A DNA stretch of 64,000 bases from Onchocerca volvulus. Taxonomy: Eukaryota; Nematoda; Chromadorea; Rhabditida; Onchocercidae. This document shows, one piece after another, positions 13,081 to 26,130 of this stretch. Below the pieces are notes generated by a model. It was not told the DNA's origin, did no database searches, and saw only the letters and a program-made list of their open reading frames with translations. Where the stretch lies: assembly GCA_000499405.2 (NCBI GenBank), contig HG738137.1:24804317-24868316 (forward strand), given 5' to 3'. Positions within the stretch are counted from its first letter, which is position 1. Each line of letters opens with the position of its first letter. Both the position numbers and the translations under genes were made by a program.

Positions 13081-16000
13081 ACTAAAATGACGTATGAAAT
13101 TATAGCATAGTTATACCACGATGCTACGTTATATGCGGGAATTTGCAGGATAATTGGTAATTATTAGATTATATCAAATGCTTGCGCGATAAAGTTCAAA
13201 TTGAAATGAAATTTAAATTTAAATCTTCGACAAAAATTATGCATCATGTAGTCGACAAATGCAGCACAAATTTGAATTTTAAAAAAGGAAAAAATTTAGG
13301 ATTTTTTTCGCAAGAATTACGAATTATAAAAGAATGTTCGGAAGAAGTTTGTTCCCTGTAGTTTTTGTTGCTGTTTTTTTCTTTGTCCAATAATTTTCAA
13401 ATTTCAAGTGGATTTTTCGAATTTTTTTCGTGTTTTTATAATTTCTTGGGAAAATTTTAATTTTCTGAAAATTCATATTTCATTTTTAGACAAAAAGTTA
13501 GTTCTTCATGAAATCTTAGTTTAATAACTTCAGTTTTCCAGGATATTATAAAAATCTTTTAATTTTTAAGAAGATTACTGAAATATTGTCTATTTTCAAA
13601 AAAGTTTGATTTTTAGTAGCAGTTAAATTTTCGAGAAAATTATAAAAGAATATCAATTTAACAAAGTCAATAAATTATAAATTATAAAGATCAGATTATT
13701 TTCTTTTTGTGAACAGCAAGATAAACATTAAATTTTAAAAATGTGAAATAAATGTTTACGAAATTAAGTATAAAGTTGATTTATGCATGAAACAAAAAGA
13801 CTCATTTTTATTTGTATAATAATTTGTATGATAATTCCAAAAAAAAAAAAAATGATTTAAAAAAAAAAATTCATTCATTTCGATTATTCATATATCGAAT
13901 GAATGAAGTATAATAATTACAGTAGAAAGAATAGATCTAAAATAGCTCATCAATTTTAAAAAATTTCAAAAATCACACATATCAGCAAAAATTGCTAATA
14001 AAATTTGATGGATTAAATACAATAATAAAAAGATAAAATTTTTTGATTGAATTAATTTTTGCCATTCATATAATAAATGTAGCTTTTTTTTTAAAAGCAA
14101 TTTCGAGGAAATAATTTGCGCATATTTATTCCAGATTTTTTCTGTTTAAAAAATCTGAAATAATGAATGATGATGAATTATTCTCGAATGTTTTGTCGAA
14201 ATTTTTTCTAAAATTTAAGAAATTAATTGCTTTCTTCAACTATTTGATCATGTAGGACAATTGCTGCAATTATATATCTCATACAAACTTAATCCACCCT
14301 TAATACTTTCTGATTGTAAAATTCAAATTTTCTATTTAATGATACGAAATAACAATTCAAATTAATGCTAATTTAATTTTTTATCAATTTAAGAACTTTT
14401 AGAAAAATATATCATCTTGGAAACATATAATCCATATCTTCTAATGCTATAATTTTAATCAGAAATAAGAAAGTCAGATTATAATTTAATATTGATATAT
14501 ACAATTGAAAAAAATTACTAGCTAAAATTTCCAGTTATTTCATGAAATTTGAGAAAATTGAGATCAAATGAAGGTAAAAAGTATTCTAATAATGAGATTT
14601 AATCAGATCAAAAGAGGATAAAAGATACAAAAAAATCTTTTATATATTAAAATTGGATTTCTATCATAAAATTGAAATCACATATGATATGTTATTTTGT
14701 GAGGTATTTAATCAATCGAAAAATTATTTTATGATGAAAAATAATGAGATTTCTATCACAAATTGATTTTGTGAGGTATTAAATCTCTGAAACAAATTCT
14801 AATGATTTGTGTCTGAATTTAAAAAACAAGATGAATTTAAATTTAAAATGAAATAAGTTGAAATGAATTTAAAATGAAGTAAAGACAAGTTTAAATGGTA
14901 AAAAACTTTTTTTTTGGGAATTCAAAAATATGAAAAAGTTAGGAGTCAGACTACCCATGAAAATAAAGAAATTAGAATTCATTAAATCACTGATGATTCC
15001 CTTATCAGTTCTCGAATCTCACCAAAAAACGAGATCATTTACTCTCTCTATAAATTCCGGATACAACACGTGGAAACGGTTTATATAAATTAATCCTTTT
15101 CCTGAATCCAATCTATTTCCCGGAATACGGCTACTAATTGGATAAGCAAAAATTATCGTAAAAACCAATTGATGACATTGAAGTCGTTCGTGTTTTTCTG
15201 ATATTTAATTCATTGAAACGAAAAATCGATAATTTATATTTTCACCATTTTAGCGTATTAGAAACTACAATTTGCACAAAATTACAACAATGAAATGATG
15301 GAACAAGTCGATTATGTATCAAAACGTTAACAAATACTTAAATAAAAATTAAGAGATCAATGAGACATACGAATTGGTCGAAATGTTGGAAGTATATAAA
15401 TTTCGTATACACTCCACGATCAAATAATCTGAATCAGAAGCAATAATCGATTGAACTGAATTTAATGTCATTTTGATAGATTATCCTTATATATATACAT
15501 ACGTTCTTGCAATTATTTGATCACTCATAATTCATATCAAATGAATAAATATTTCATTTCATATTTGTAATTATTAATCGGTAGTGATTTGCAATGTTCA
15601 AATAAAACATGAGTTTGACCTATTTTCATGTTCCAGGAAAAAAAAATTGATTATAAAAGAGAAAAAAAAAAAAAAAAAGGTTTGATCAGAAAGAACAGAT
15701 CAGAGGGCATTTGTCATAAAATAGAGATCAGGGGTTATTCCTTCTGAAGCTATTACTTCTCAGAAAAATATGCTGAGAATTTTAAAAATTTCAGTCGACA
15801 TTAGTCATCAAAAAAGGTTTAATTTTTTTGCAAGTCTATCGGACAAATGGTGCTTCGAAAATTGAATGAATTTGATTATGAAATTTTGTTTCATTCATCA
15901 AATTCATCTGACTTTTTTACTCATCGGCTTTTCTTTGTAAAAAGATGCAGAAGTGATTGAAGTGGACCACTTCAATCATCTTTAAATCTTTTTACGAAGG

Positions 16001-16515
16001 AAATGCTCTCAAAAATAGCACAATGCAAAAATGTTTACAAAGAATTCACTGAACCTCAAAATATAGATTTTTATGTAGCAAGAATGAGCAAACTTATTTT
16101 TCGTTAGCGAAAGTGTATTATTATAAGTGTCATTGAATTTTTTAAGAATAATAGATGTTTGAATTTAGTTACAATTATTTGTATTTAAACTCAACTATAT
16201 TTAGTCAAATATCTATTTATTGTTCTAAATAAATGCAATAAGAATTATATTAAAACAGTTCTTGAAATGAAAAATAAATTTGCTCATTCCGTAATCCGAA
16301 GAAAAAAAAACTATTATTTTTCTACCATGTTAACAATCGCTAAAACAAGAATTGAAAAAGTAAATGGGAAATAACTGGAATACAAAATGAGGAAATCATA
16401 TGCATTCAGAATTTTCCGCAAAATTATAAAATTTTAAAGACAAAATGGAGATACATAAGGTTTAAAAAATTACACTAATTACCATTCCGGTGAAAAAACA
16501 TGATCTATGTTACTA
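13081..16515. other. AT-rich spacer between the USP gene and MLYCD
   Basis: About 3.4 kb with no convincing open frame on either strand. It has A and T runs (near 13840-13870 and 15659-15680). A phrase TTGTGAGGTATT occurs twice (near 14698 and 14767), which suggests a small degenerate duplication. The one structured element is a near-perfect inverted repeat at 15929-16003, listed separately. The left part of MLYCD's 3' untranslated region probably falls at the right end. Confidence 0.5.
15929..16003. repeat. Long inverted repeat (hairpin)
   Basis: The core GATTGAAGTGG, one base, then CCACTTCAATC is a perfect palindrome (about 15955-15977). Pairing continues outward through GTAAAAAGAT on the left against ATCTTTTTAC on the right, with a few mismatches between. 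The total is about 36 bases per arm. With almost no loop it could fold as a long hairpin in RNA or a cruciform in DNA. No coding frame crosses it. It could be a small foldback element; nothing shows it is a microRNA precursor. Confidence 0.6.
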
Positions 16516-19500
16516 TTATAATAATTCTAGAGCCTGCGAATTAATTGCAATATCTCCTTTTTGAATGTATTGAGCTGAATTTTTCGCAACCTGAAAAAAT
16601 ATAAATTTAAAATTTGGTAATTCACATACAACCAACCTAATGGCATTCTAAGTCAATCAGTATCAAGCAGTAGATTGTGATTGGAACATAAGCCACACAA
16701 TTTCAAACAAAAAATGTCAACTCTCGAAAAGACCAAAACGAAAAAACTAAAACAACTTGATAGAACTTATAAGTCCTTAAACTTTTCCGCAACGGATAAT
16801 TTAAATAAATTTTCATAGATCAAATGTCCTATTTACAATTCATGTTTTTCATCTTTAGATAAAATAGGTCTTGAAACTCGAAAGTATTCAATTATACAAA
16901 CAGCAGACCTGATCTAACCGATATAAATAATTGACCATCAAACCATAACTACTTTCCATTCCCTTCGTTGTTGTATCAGCTTTCCAATTAATAGCGTAAA
17001 TTTCTGCACCATTTCGTAAATGAAAATTTTCTGAAATAAATGCAAAACTTTCTGCGAAATTTGAAAGCCTAAGCAATCTGGAACTTTAAATTAATTCAAA
17101 TAGTTTTGAATAATTAAAATAATCTAAGTAAGCAGTGAAAAACAGATTATAAGACGCATTGTCGAAAGCAAATTTTAATGAATCGAAATTCTTAATTTTG
17201 TGATGATGTATGAAATTCAATTTCAAAAAGGAAAAAATTCTTTTTAAAAATAATTAAAAAAGAGAAGTTTATTACAAAGATTTAATCAGCAATTTTACTT
17301 CCTTCAGGAACAATTCAGTTTCTAAACATGGAGCAATAATCAAATTTAATGAATTATTAAATTGGAAAAGCTGATCGTTAAAATGGAAGGAGCAAAATTC
17401 ACAGAAATAATTTCACATCTGTATCGATAATAAGTATATATCGATGTAAGATAATGAAAGGCTACAGAGCTTAGCAGTAATTAAATGTAATTTACGGCTT
17501 CAAAATAAAAGAACTATTGCTACACATACAGTAATAGTAATTTGGATAAATCAGAAAATAGGAAAACTACAAACCGACAGGATCAAAAACATGTCCTGTA
17601 CCAGAACTTTTTATTTCCAGCAAATACCGAACCGCTAAATGCATGAGAATCTCGAAAATTTTTTCAAGCCTGTAAGTAACTTTCAAAATTTACTGAAAAA
17701 GAATATTCTTGCATACAGTAGCAAGATAGAATTTTCAGGCTCCTCTATAATATAGTAAAATTTGAAAATTTTGTTTTGTTAGTAAATTCTCCACCAAAAT
17801 CATCCATCGAGATAATTACAAAAAGTATGAAAATACAAATTTCCGATATGCACTTAACACGAACTCGATTTTCTCTACTTTTTCATTTTTCATTTTTTTT
17901 TTTTCATTCAAAACACATTGTTTTCATTGCGTATAAATAATGCCATCATGATCAACAATCTTTTAAATTCTTCTTTTGAAACAAACATTTATTCGAAAAG
18001 GAAATTTAACTTACTTGTTAATATCAATTTTATTCAAATGATCCAATAAGAACAATCGTACAAGCTCTACTATTTTGCTATCGCCTTTAAAGAAATCATT
18101 TTCATCACACATCGCCAATAATCTTTGGTCAATTATATCTCCTGAAGTATCTAGAAGATAATAAATAGAAAATAATAATAAAATGTCACTTCTTCAAATT
18201 TAATTAGTTTCATATATTCTAATTTTTTTTTTATTCCACAGTATGTCCGCAACATCATTATACCGCTATGACACTAAGGCAGGATGGGAATGCAATACAG
18301 CATGCCTATCAACAAGGGTAACATCCAGTAGCCTAAATCCAATTCATCGAAGAATCCGAACTGATTTGACCTGAAATCATCAAGACTTCACAATCATTCA
18401 AAAGAATGCTCCAGCATCGGTAAATTAACTATTACTATGCCTGCAACTGACGGGAACTACTTCGCTGCTTGTTTTCAATCTCACGTTAAGAAATTCTTAA
18501 CATCATCTTAAAAATCACGGCGAATATTAGGATTCGCAAACAATGCAAACATATACCAGATGGTGCTGCACATTTAAGGGATCGTAAAAGCCATGAACGA
18601 AAATTAGGCATGGGTGATAAGGTCGCAAATACGCGTATATGCGGATTGTTGTTTGAAATCTCAGCAATTACTCGTTTCACCAACATATTACCTAGATCAA
18701 TACCACGCAATCCTATAAATACTGCAGTTAATTTGAAACAAACATGCAAGCGTAAATTATTTTCATAGCACGCTTATACTACAATACGATTGATGTCTCG
18801 ATATTCGAGACATCCATATTGAAATAAAAACAATCTCCTCCTATCCCCTTAAAAAGATTCAATGTCACCATCTACATATAACAGAAAAACTGGAAGTATA
18901 TAATTTGCAACCAACTTGAAATTCAAGAAAAAAATAAATTCGAATTCCCTCCAGCTAATCAAAAGGAAAAAAAAAAAGAGATAAAAACATGATTTTCTTG
19001 AAAAACAAAAGCTAATAGATTATCGTTTCCAAAGATATATTAAAACAGGATGATCAGTAGGATCATTCTAATTCGAAAACTAGTTATTATATTGGACGCA
19101 GTATGAAAAAGATATAAAGAAAAACAGCAAACCTGCTTGTGTTGATGATATCGAATAAAACACAGCCGTATCACTTGTATTTTCATCTTTAAGTATATCA
19201 ATGTCATTTATTATATCCTGAAAATTGACAGAATTACAATCACCGCATTAAAAAAATAAATGAATTGACACCGAGAATTATACATTTATTTTCAATCAAA
19301 TTATTTATTGCGTGGTTATTTCTATCACCCCAAAGAAGATATATCCAAATTAAAGCTAAGAAATTCACATGAGAAACCTCATTATCCGACATGTAATTAC
19401 ATTCATCATTATCAGTAGGGATGACGAAAAAATTCTGGAGATTTGATTTAATTTGCTTAATTAATTTACGAAAAAGCATTGTACAATAACAATTTTGCAA

Positions 19501-21226
19501 CAAATTTAACTGAAAAATTACGGTTTAGTAGGAAATCTAACTAACTTCTAGATTTCTGGCAATTTTTTTCATAAATGCTGCATAAATAACCACCAAGGGT
19601 TCACGATCCATGGCTTCATGCATAAATACAAAGCAACGTCGATTAGGGCCAAGACGACGTTTCATATCTATGTAACCGGCTATTGGATGAACAGCTTCAT
19701 ATATCATAATCTGAAAGAAAATCGATGAATAACTATATAGTCAGTCATCCTGTTTTACTTGAAAGTGTTATGAAATTATCATCTGGAATTATATTTAGTG
19801 AAAACTTAAAAATTAAATTTAGAACTTGATCCAAAAAATTGAAGTTTTAAAGTTTATCTATTTATTTATAATAAAATGCAGAAGATTTCTCATACAGATC
19901 TTGAAAATCAGAAATCTAATAAGCTAACCTTATTAAGAATATCGGCCGGTGATTCAATCGTCAATTGCTTCAAGCACAAATTACTCTGACAAAACCAAAG
20001 CGTCAACAATTCGCGAAAACAATTTTCGACATGTCGTAACGCTGCACTTTCAGTTCGTGTCAAATCCGAAGAACGAAGCATTTCCTATAATTCAAACGTG
20101 AAATAGTCGCCTAGTGGATATCTCAAATTCTAATTCATATTAATCTGTTTTTATGACAATGACAAAATTGTTTCATTAAAAAATACAGCAATTATTGTAC
20201 GCACCAAAGCATCAGCACGCATAGAACATATCCTTTTCACACCGCCTGTTATATTACCGATAGATTGGAAAAGTCGAAAATAATGCGGACGTGCTGCTGA
20301 AGCAACATTCATAAATGCTTGCTCATTCTAAAATTTAATAAAATTTAATTTTTTTTTAAAATCAAATTGATTACTTCTAACAGAAAATTTGAAAAAAATT
20401 AATAAACAAATGAATAAAATAAAAAATTGCATTCGACAAATATAAGTCATCACAATAAATATGCGAACATTAATTCTTAACAAAATATTTCCAAGTCTAT
20501 ATCATACAAATACTTGCCATTTATCTTTTATCTCACAATTGTTAAGATCTTTTTTTTCAAATTTTTTCTTGATTATTCTTATACTATACTTGTGTTATGA
20601 CGATGAACTTATGAAAAAGAATTGCAAACCTTTTGATAGAGTTCAATGGATCGTTTCAACACTGAATGATCTACTCCGAAATTCTGTGAAATTTCAACTA
20701 AAATAGAACGTCGATGTAGCATCGATGATGCGAAATACTTTTCAATTAATTTTTCTCCGGCATCCTATAAAATAAAACATCTAGTAAAATGAAATATGAA
20801 CTTGTAAGGTTGAGAATATTAAAGCCAAACTGGTAAGAATTATTGACAATTTATTTGAAAAATAAATCAATGAAAGAGCACTTAAAAGTTAATAATAAAA
20901 ATCTCTATCAAGCAGCTCATATATGGTCATATTGCACAACATAATTACATCAGATGAAAAAATGTAAAAAAAAATTTTTAAATTTCACTCTATAAAAAAG
21001 TAGTTGTTACAAACTGTTACCACAAAAATTTTCTTGATATAAAAATCTCTCGTTAAAAAATGAAACAACTCACACGCCACTGATCAGATGATGAATGAAG
21101 CGTAAGATTCTCATATATATCTCGGACAAATGTTGAATTAGCTCGATGACCTTTGACCGTCATAAGTTGACGATAATGGAAAGTAAATGTAAGTAATTTT
21201 CTTATAATAGCATTCCTTTGATCCAT
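16516..21226 (-). CDS. MLYCD: Malonyl-CoA decarboxylase
   Basis: Ten exons on the minus strand: 21226-21074, 20764-20630, 20327-20205, 20084-19929, 19710-19546, 19217-19133, 18712-18557, 18150-18015, 17077-16909 and 16590-16516. All junctions are in phase and give 450 residues (human 493). The enzyme converts malonyl-CoA to acetyl-CoA, relieving inhibition of mitochondrial fatty-acid import. Family landmarks appear in order: NFGVDHSVLK, EAVHPIAGYIDMKRRLGPNR, YSISSTQAGLRGIDLG, FATLSPMPNF with the expected catalytic Ser (about S305), then ENFHLRNGAEIYAINWKAD with the catalytic His (about H389). The start MDQRNAIIRKLLTFTF is rich in Arg and hydrophobic residues and could be a mitochondrial presequence. 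Sequence upstream of it is open in frame and no exon boundary is fixed there, so the N-terminus is uncertain. The protein ends LELL, without the SKL peroxisome signal known from mammals. EXOSC1 lies 1.6 kb upstream on the same strand. Confidence 0.9.
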
Positions 21227-22820
21227 TAAAAATAATAAATTAAGTATAACTGATCGATTAAAAACTAAAAATCTAAAATATCTGGAATTATTCTACTACG
21301 CTTTCTTTACAAGATCAGTATATGATGTGCGATTGATTTTCATACTGTTTTCATATCAGTTTCAACTGATTATAATATCAATAAATTCAACCCTGATTTG
21401 TATTATGAATAATCATTTATTGCTAAGATAAGCAATGCGTGAAAAGCAATCACTAAAATTGAAAAAATAAAAAATATAACAAAAAAAATCAGAAATTTGG
21501 AAATTAGAAATTCAAAAAAAAAAGATTAGAAATTTGAAATCTAATATTGAGTAACATCCTAATTTCAATTACTACTATGATTATTTTCGATCTAAGTTCT
21601 TACATCAATCTAATTCCAATGAACTTAATTATAAAAAAACTAAAAAAAAAGAAAAAAAAACTAAAAAAAAGAAAAACAAATTGGTAAATTTCTTGTCTAT
21701 CGGAAATCAACAATAAATGGTATCAATTATACACATGTCTAAATAATAATACAAATGAATGTTTCGTTCGCAATATGATTAGGCACTTTTTTAAAAAATT
21801 TCAGTCTATAAAAGACAATCTATAAAATTGAAATAAATGATAAAATTACATGAACTGATCATCTTGTTATTTGAAAGTTAATTATATTTTTCATTAATTG
21901 CAAAAAGTTAAATGATAGTATTGAATTTTAATTGAAGCTGCTATTCAATTAAATATGATAGCTCAAGCCAAGTCTTTATATTTACTGATTAAACAATTGC
22001 GAGCTTTACTTATGGAATATCAGCTGATCTATTAAGCCAAGACCAATTACTAAGACTAAAATAATAGGCAAGATTTAAGGCTGAAGAATCAATAACATAG
22101 CAACTTGTCCTTATTTAAATTTGAAAGTAACTTTTAAGCAGTGTGCTGTCATGCTCATTAACTATGTAATGATAACTTATTAAACTCAACGAAAAAAATG
22201 GTACGATCTTAACAAACAGCAAAAGCTGATAAGTAAATAACAAACAGTTTTACTTTCTACCTGATTAGATTCCTGAGAATATCTATAAAACATCCCAGAC
22301 GCTGTCATTTTGGCTGAGGATATTTTTCGAATTATTTTTATGCAATAACGTATCAATTTCAATCAAAATGTGAATATCAAGCGCAGATCTCGCATCAAGT
22401 GTGATGAAAGATGCATTATTCCGGATGATAACTGAATATTTAATTAAAACATTAACATAATCGAGGAATAGTCATATATGATAATCGTCAGAAGTGACAA
22501 AATGATTAATTATCCTATAACGAAAGCTCACAATGCCAATCATCAAAATTACAAATATTATAACGTGTAATTTACTAAAAAGTAAAATAAGCCCTCTTTC
22601 AAATAAGAGATACTATATCGTTCAGTACAAGTCTTCGATTATTCTTTCAATCTTTTCTTGAGCTTTTAATTTTTAATTTCCTCAAAAAAAACTCCGAATT
22701 TTTTTATATATTAAAATAAACAATTATGAGTAGAAAATTTGCTTCAAATTCATCAGAAACATTCTCGAATAGCAGCAAATAATTATGAAAAGAATTACAA
22801 AAAGTTAACAAAGACAATAT
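21227..22820. other. Spacer between MLYCD and EXOSC1
   Basis: About 1.6 kb of AT-rich sequence between two co-oriented minus-strand genes. Apart from the possible exon at 22261-22308, I see only A-rich tracts (near 21640-21680) and no supported open frame. The arrangement would fit either independent promoters or a loose nematode-type operon. The gap is larger than the few hundred bases typical of operons. Confidence 0.4.
22261..22308 (-). other. Possible 5' exon near MLYCD
   Basis: On the minus strand, CCTCAGCCAAAATG starts a 16-codon open segment (MTASGMFYRYSQESNQ) that ends at a plausible donor, CAG followed by GTAGAAAG. It lies between EXOSC1 and MLYCD. It ends in phase 0, but the acceptors I can find ahead of MLYCD's MDQRN exon are not in phase 0, so it does not join cleanly. 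It may be an untranslated or alternative first exon of MLYCD, or chance. Confidence 0.25.
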
Positions 22821-24582
22821 TTAGCAATTTAAATCCGGTATACGCGCAACTTTTCGAGGTTCACGCGCATTTGTTACAACTGATTTTACTTCACTAAAAG
22901 AACATGGCACCATTCGTTCACCCAAATCACCAACACTGCTCACAACACCTAATTCATCTTCTATAGTACTAAGCAAATATGAATGCTGATTATCACCGAA
23001 ACCAATAACACGTGCCAAGATAACATCACCAGGATGTACACACTGCTCTAATTTTATCTGCAAAAAGAAAGCATATTAGATCCCATTTTAACGAATATCA
23101 TCGAATCACTACAGTTATGGATAAATTTAAAGTTTTCTTTCCTTGCTAATACTAAGTCATCATATAATTTCGTTTAATTTACTGTTGGTCAAGTTATCAA
23201 TGATTATAATCTTAATTATTCTGGTCCTGTATGCGATATGCGTAAAAGCTAAGTTCATTCAGGAATGAAATGATTAGCATATAGTTAACTTTAGAAAATT
23301 TAATAATTTAATTTAGATCAAAGAAAAAATTTTTACTTTCTCTTTCTCGATAGGCATTATATCTTCTTTCCTCAATATTCCATTAAATTCGTGAGATAAA
23401 ACAGAACATTCTACGCAATGTATTGAACATTTTGCAAACCTTTGACCGATGTTTTGCACCTGAAGACAATTTTCTGAATTACAGTATTAATCAATTTCAT
23501 TTCTTCCTTAATAACTTTCTCAAAATCGCCCATCTTTAAATCAAAAACAAATGTCCCTTACAATAAACATGCAACATAGCGTGTTGAGACGAAAAATAAT
23601 CACTTCACAACTAAACTACAGGATTCTCTACCAATCTACAATAATTATTTTAAACAATTTGATACCTTAAGAAAAAACTCTGAAATGCTTAATTCGACAT
23701 TACATTCAAATACATTTGCTGCTGAGTTAAAAACTATCAATTTTTAGGTCCCTTCTTTTATAGTTTCTTTTTCATCAATTTTAGGTTTTCTAATTTTTCC
23801 AGGAGTCACCTAAAGACTGAATTTCGCGGTAAATAAACCTTTGCAGTTACAATACATCCAACATATGGCATCACATGTCGTTTTTCTTTTCCCGATTCTC
23901 GTCGTACCTCCACGATTTTCGTTTCTTTATCACGCTACAAACGAGTAAAAATAAAAGTGTTATTATTCTTAAATTCATTTTCATTAAATATCTTTCCAAT
24001 TTACCATCTTTGAGAAAAAAAAAAGCCTTCTTTTAGACAAATAACAAAAATATTTATGTTTCTCATTCCAAATGACAAACTTCTTCCAAATTGAAACTTT
24101 CCCTTAGGTAAAAATCCTCTCTTCTATACTTTCACAAATATTAGTTGCAAATAACGGAAAAAGAGAAAATAAAAAAATTATAACAGCTAAAATTCCGAAA
24201 ATGCCTTAAAATATGTAATAATTAAATAATATATTAGGATACTATCTTTTTATTCTTACCAGCGATACTGATCAATCTTATCATTTAATTTTGTAAATAT
24301 AATAGACTATGAATTTGATTGTATGAATATCGAATAAATCATTTCTATTTCTATATGAAATTAAAAAAGAAAAAAAAAAGAAAAACTAACTTCAGTAGTT
24401 GTATACATATGCAAAGTACCAGCTAATGATGCATAAATATGTCCGAATAATTCGTAAGTACCAATACCTGCTTTAAGTTGTTCACTAATGGGAAATAGTC
24501 GATCACCTGGTATTACATATTTACTGCATCCTTCACCTACAGAACATGCAATGTTGCTGCCACTATTGCTGTCTGCTTTCAT
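22821..24582 (-). CDS. EXOSC1: Exosome complex component CSL4 (EXOSC1)
   Basis: Four exons on the minus strand: 24582-24391, 23934-23839, 23459-23337 and 23057-22821. They join in frame to give 215 residues (human 195). CSL4 is one of three S1/KH cap subunits of the RNA exosome, the 3'-5' RNA-degrading complex of nucleus and cytoplasm. The N-terminal domain shows KYVIPGDRLFPI, then GTYELFGHIYASLAGTL. The S1 domain follows with VGCIVTAKVQNIGQRFAKC and FNGILRKEDI. The C-terminal part reads HPGDVILARVIGFGDNQHSY and NELGVV-like EDELGVVSS, ending EPRKVARIPDLNC. All match the family order. The ATG directly follows TTTCAG (24583-24588), a good spliced-leader acceptor, which supports this start and a leader-spliced message. 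The gene is divergent from the ZC3H3-like gene. Confidence 0.92.
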
Positions 24583-26130
24583 CTGAAATATTCTTAGATA
24601 TAAATATGATATAATATACTCCAAATTCATGGTATTTATTCATATCGATTATGATTTCAGAAAGTACGAAAGAAATTTAGGAAAAATACGGAATAAATGA
24701 AACGATGTTAGTCAATAATTTAAATTTTGGAAAATTGAAATAGTAAAATTTACAAATTTAAAGTGGAATTTATAGGTTTTCGTTTCCGAAAATATTATCG
24801 AAAGGCAAAAGTTGTTGAAGTTTAAAAAAATTGGAAAATATTATTTTTCATTAATAAGAATGAAAAATTCATTCACTATGTAAACAACGAAAAGTGAAGA
24901 GAATGTTAATGTTATCAGAATTACGAAAGAAAAAAAAACATTAATGCACTCATAGTATTATAATTTACGAATATAGAAAAAGAGCAAAAAAGGAAGTGCT
25001 GCAGATAAAGAGAAGCTAAAGATTGATAAGATTTGTAAAATCCAATGTTTCAAGAGATTCGAAAGAATGGTTATAGAGAATAGAGGGTAGTAAGCTATTT
25101 AATGGACTTTTCGGCGATAAATGGACGAAAAAAACCATAAATGGTAAATCACGATGATTCAAACCCTGACGGTGATCCAAGCTTGGTTTGATTAGACGGA
25201 GTTTCATTGGAAGCTGTGGTCGGTTGGATTGTGTCCGTCATATGGTTTTGGATTGGGGCCAGGAAGTGCTCATATTTGGAGGAAGAGTTACGTGAGTACT
25301 CATGTGAAGTTGCTTAGGTACTTTTATTCACGAGAGGTTACGTGGGTACTCGTATTCATAAAAAGTTACGTGAGTACTCGTATTCACAAGAAGTTACGTG
25401 GGTGCTCGTATTCACAAGAATTTACGTGAATGTTCTTATTCATGAGTTATGTATTTATACATGTATGTATTTATAAGAAGTTACGTGCTCCTATTCATAA
25501 GTTACATGAGTACATAAATTTATATTCTAGGAAGAGTTACGTGAATACCCGTATTCGTAGGAAGAGTCGCGTGAATCATATTGTCATGTATACAATGAAT
25601 TATATTGCTTGCTTCCCCTACTAATACGACTACGTGATCATCCCAGTAATATACATGGCAATATAATTCACGTAACTCTCTACAGTACCACTTAATTGTA
25701 TTTGTAGGGCGAAATTACATAAGTTATACTGTCGTATATATTAAAAGAATGATCGCTTAAAGAGAATTACGTGGGCCACATTCTTACGTATATTAGTGAG
25801 ATTATCACGTAGTCATGTTATTGTGCATTGCTTAAGTTATCGGAAGCAAACAAAGTGACATAGTTCTATATTTGATTAAAGATATAGGAAAATATCATTA
25901 CTTATATGGAGAAGATCACGAAGATGGAAAAGATCACAAAAATTGTATGCAAATAAAATTACTGATATCATTCAGTATGCAAAAAAAAAAGAAAAAAAGC
26001 CATACCAAATCGCTTTCATTATTAGCTGTGCCAAATCTCTTTTATTATTATCATTAAAATATATTCCAATATGCAAATTTTAAATTAGAAACTGGATGAT
26101 TGTTTGATTACAGTTTGATACAGAGATTAT
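24583..26130. promoter_or_regulatory. Divergent spacer between EXOSC1 and ZC3H3-like genes
   Basis: About 1.5 kb separates two outward-facing starts, so it must hold both promoters. Its central part (about 25280-25820) is unusually rich in ACGTG or CACGT, at least ten occurrences. ACGTG matches the core of bHLH/PAS, HIF and bZIP sites, so a shared control region is a reasonable inference. Short open frames inside it (25229-25429, 25430-25624) translate the repeat itself and are not treated as genes. Confidence 0.4.
25279..25580 (+). repeat. Degenerate 28-bp tandem repeat with ACGTG core
   Basis: The core TTACGTG recurs at 25288, 25338, 25366, 25394, 25422, 25481 and 25537. The four copies from 25338 to 25422 are exactly 28 bases apart and share AAGTTACGTGRGTACTCGTA followed by TTCAYAAG. 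Outer copies are more diverged and irregularly spaced. A reverse-oriented copy (TTCACGTAACTC) lies near 25667-25678, and GAATTATATTGC/GCAATATAATTC flanks pair as an inverted repeat. It is a minisatellite-like array. There are no unique spacers, so it is not a CRISPR array. Confidence 0.75.

Noticed and set aside
25229..25624. Two consecutive plus frames with repeated YVSTR-type peptides, and CRISPR-like periodicity
   Set aside because: The frames only translate the 28-base tandem repeat, and units follow each other without unique spacers. This is a eukaryotic minisatellite, not a CRISPR array or gene.
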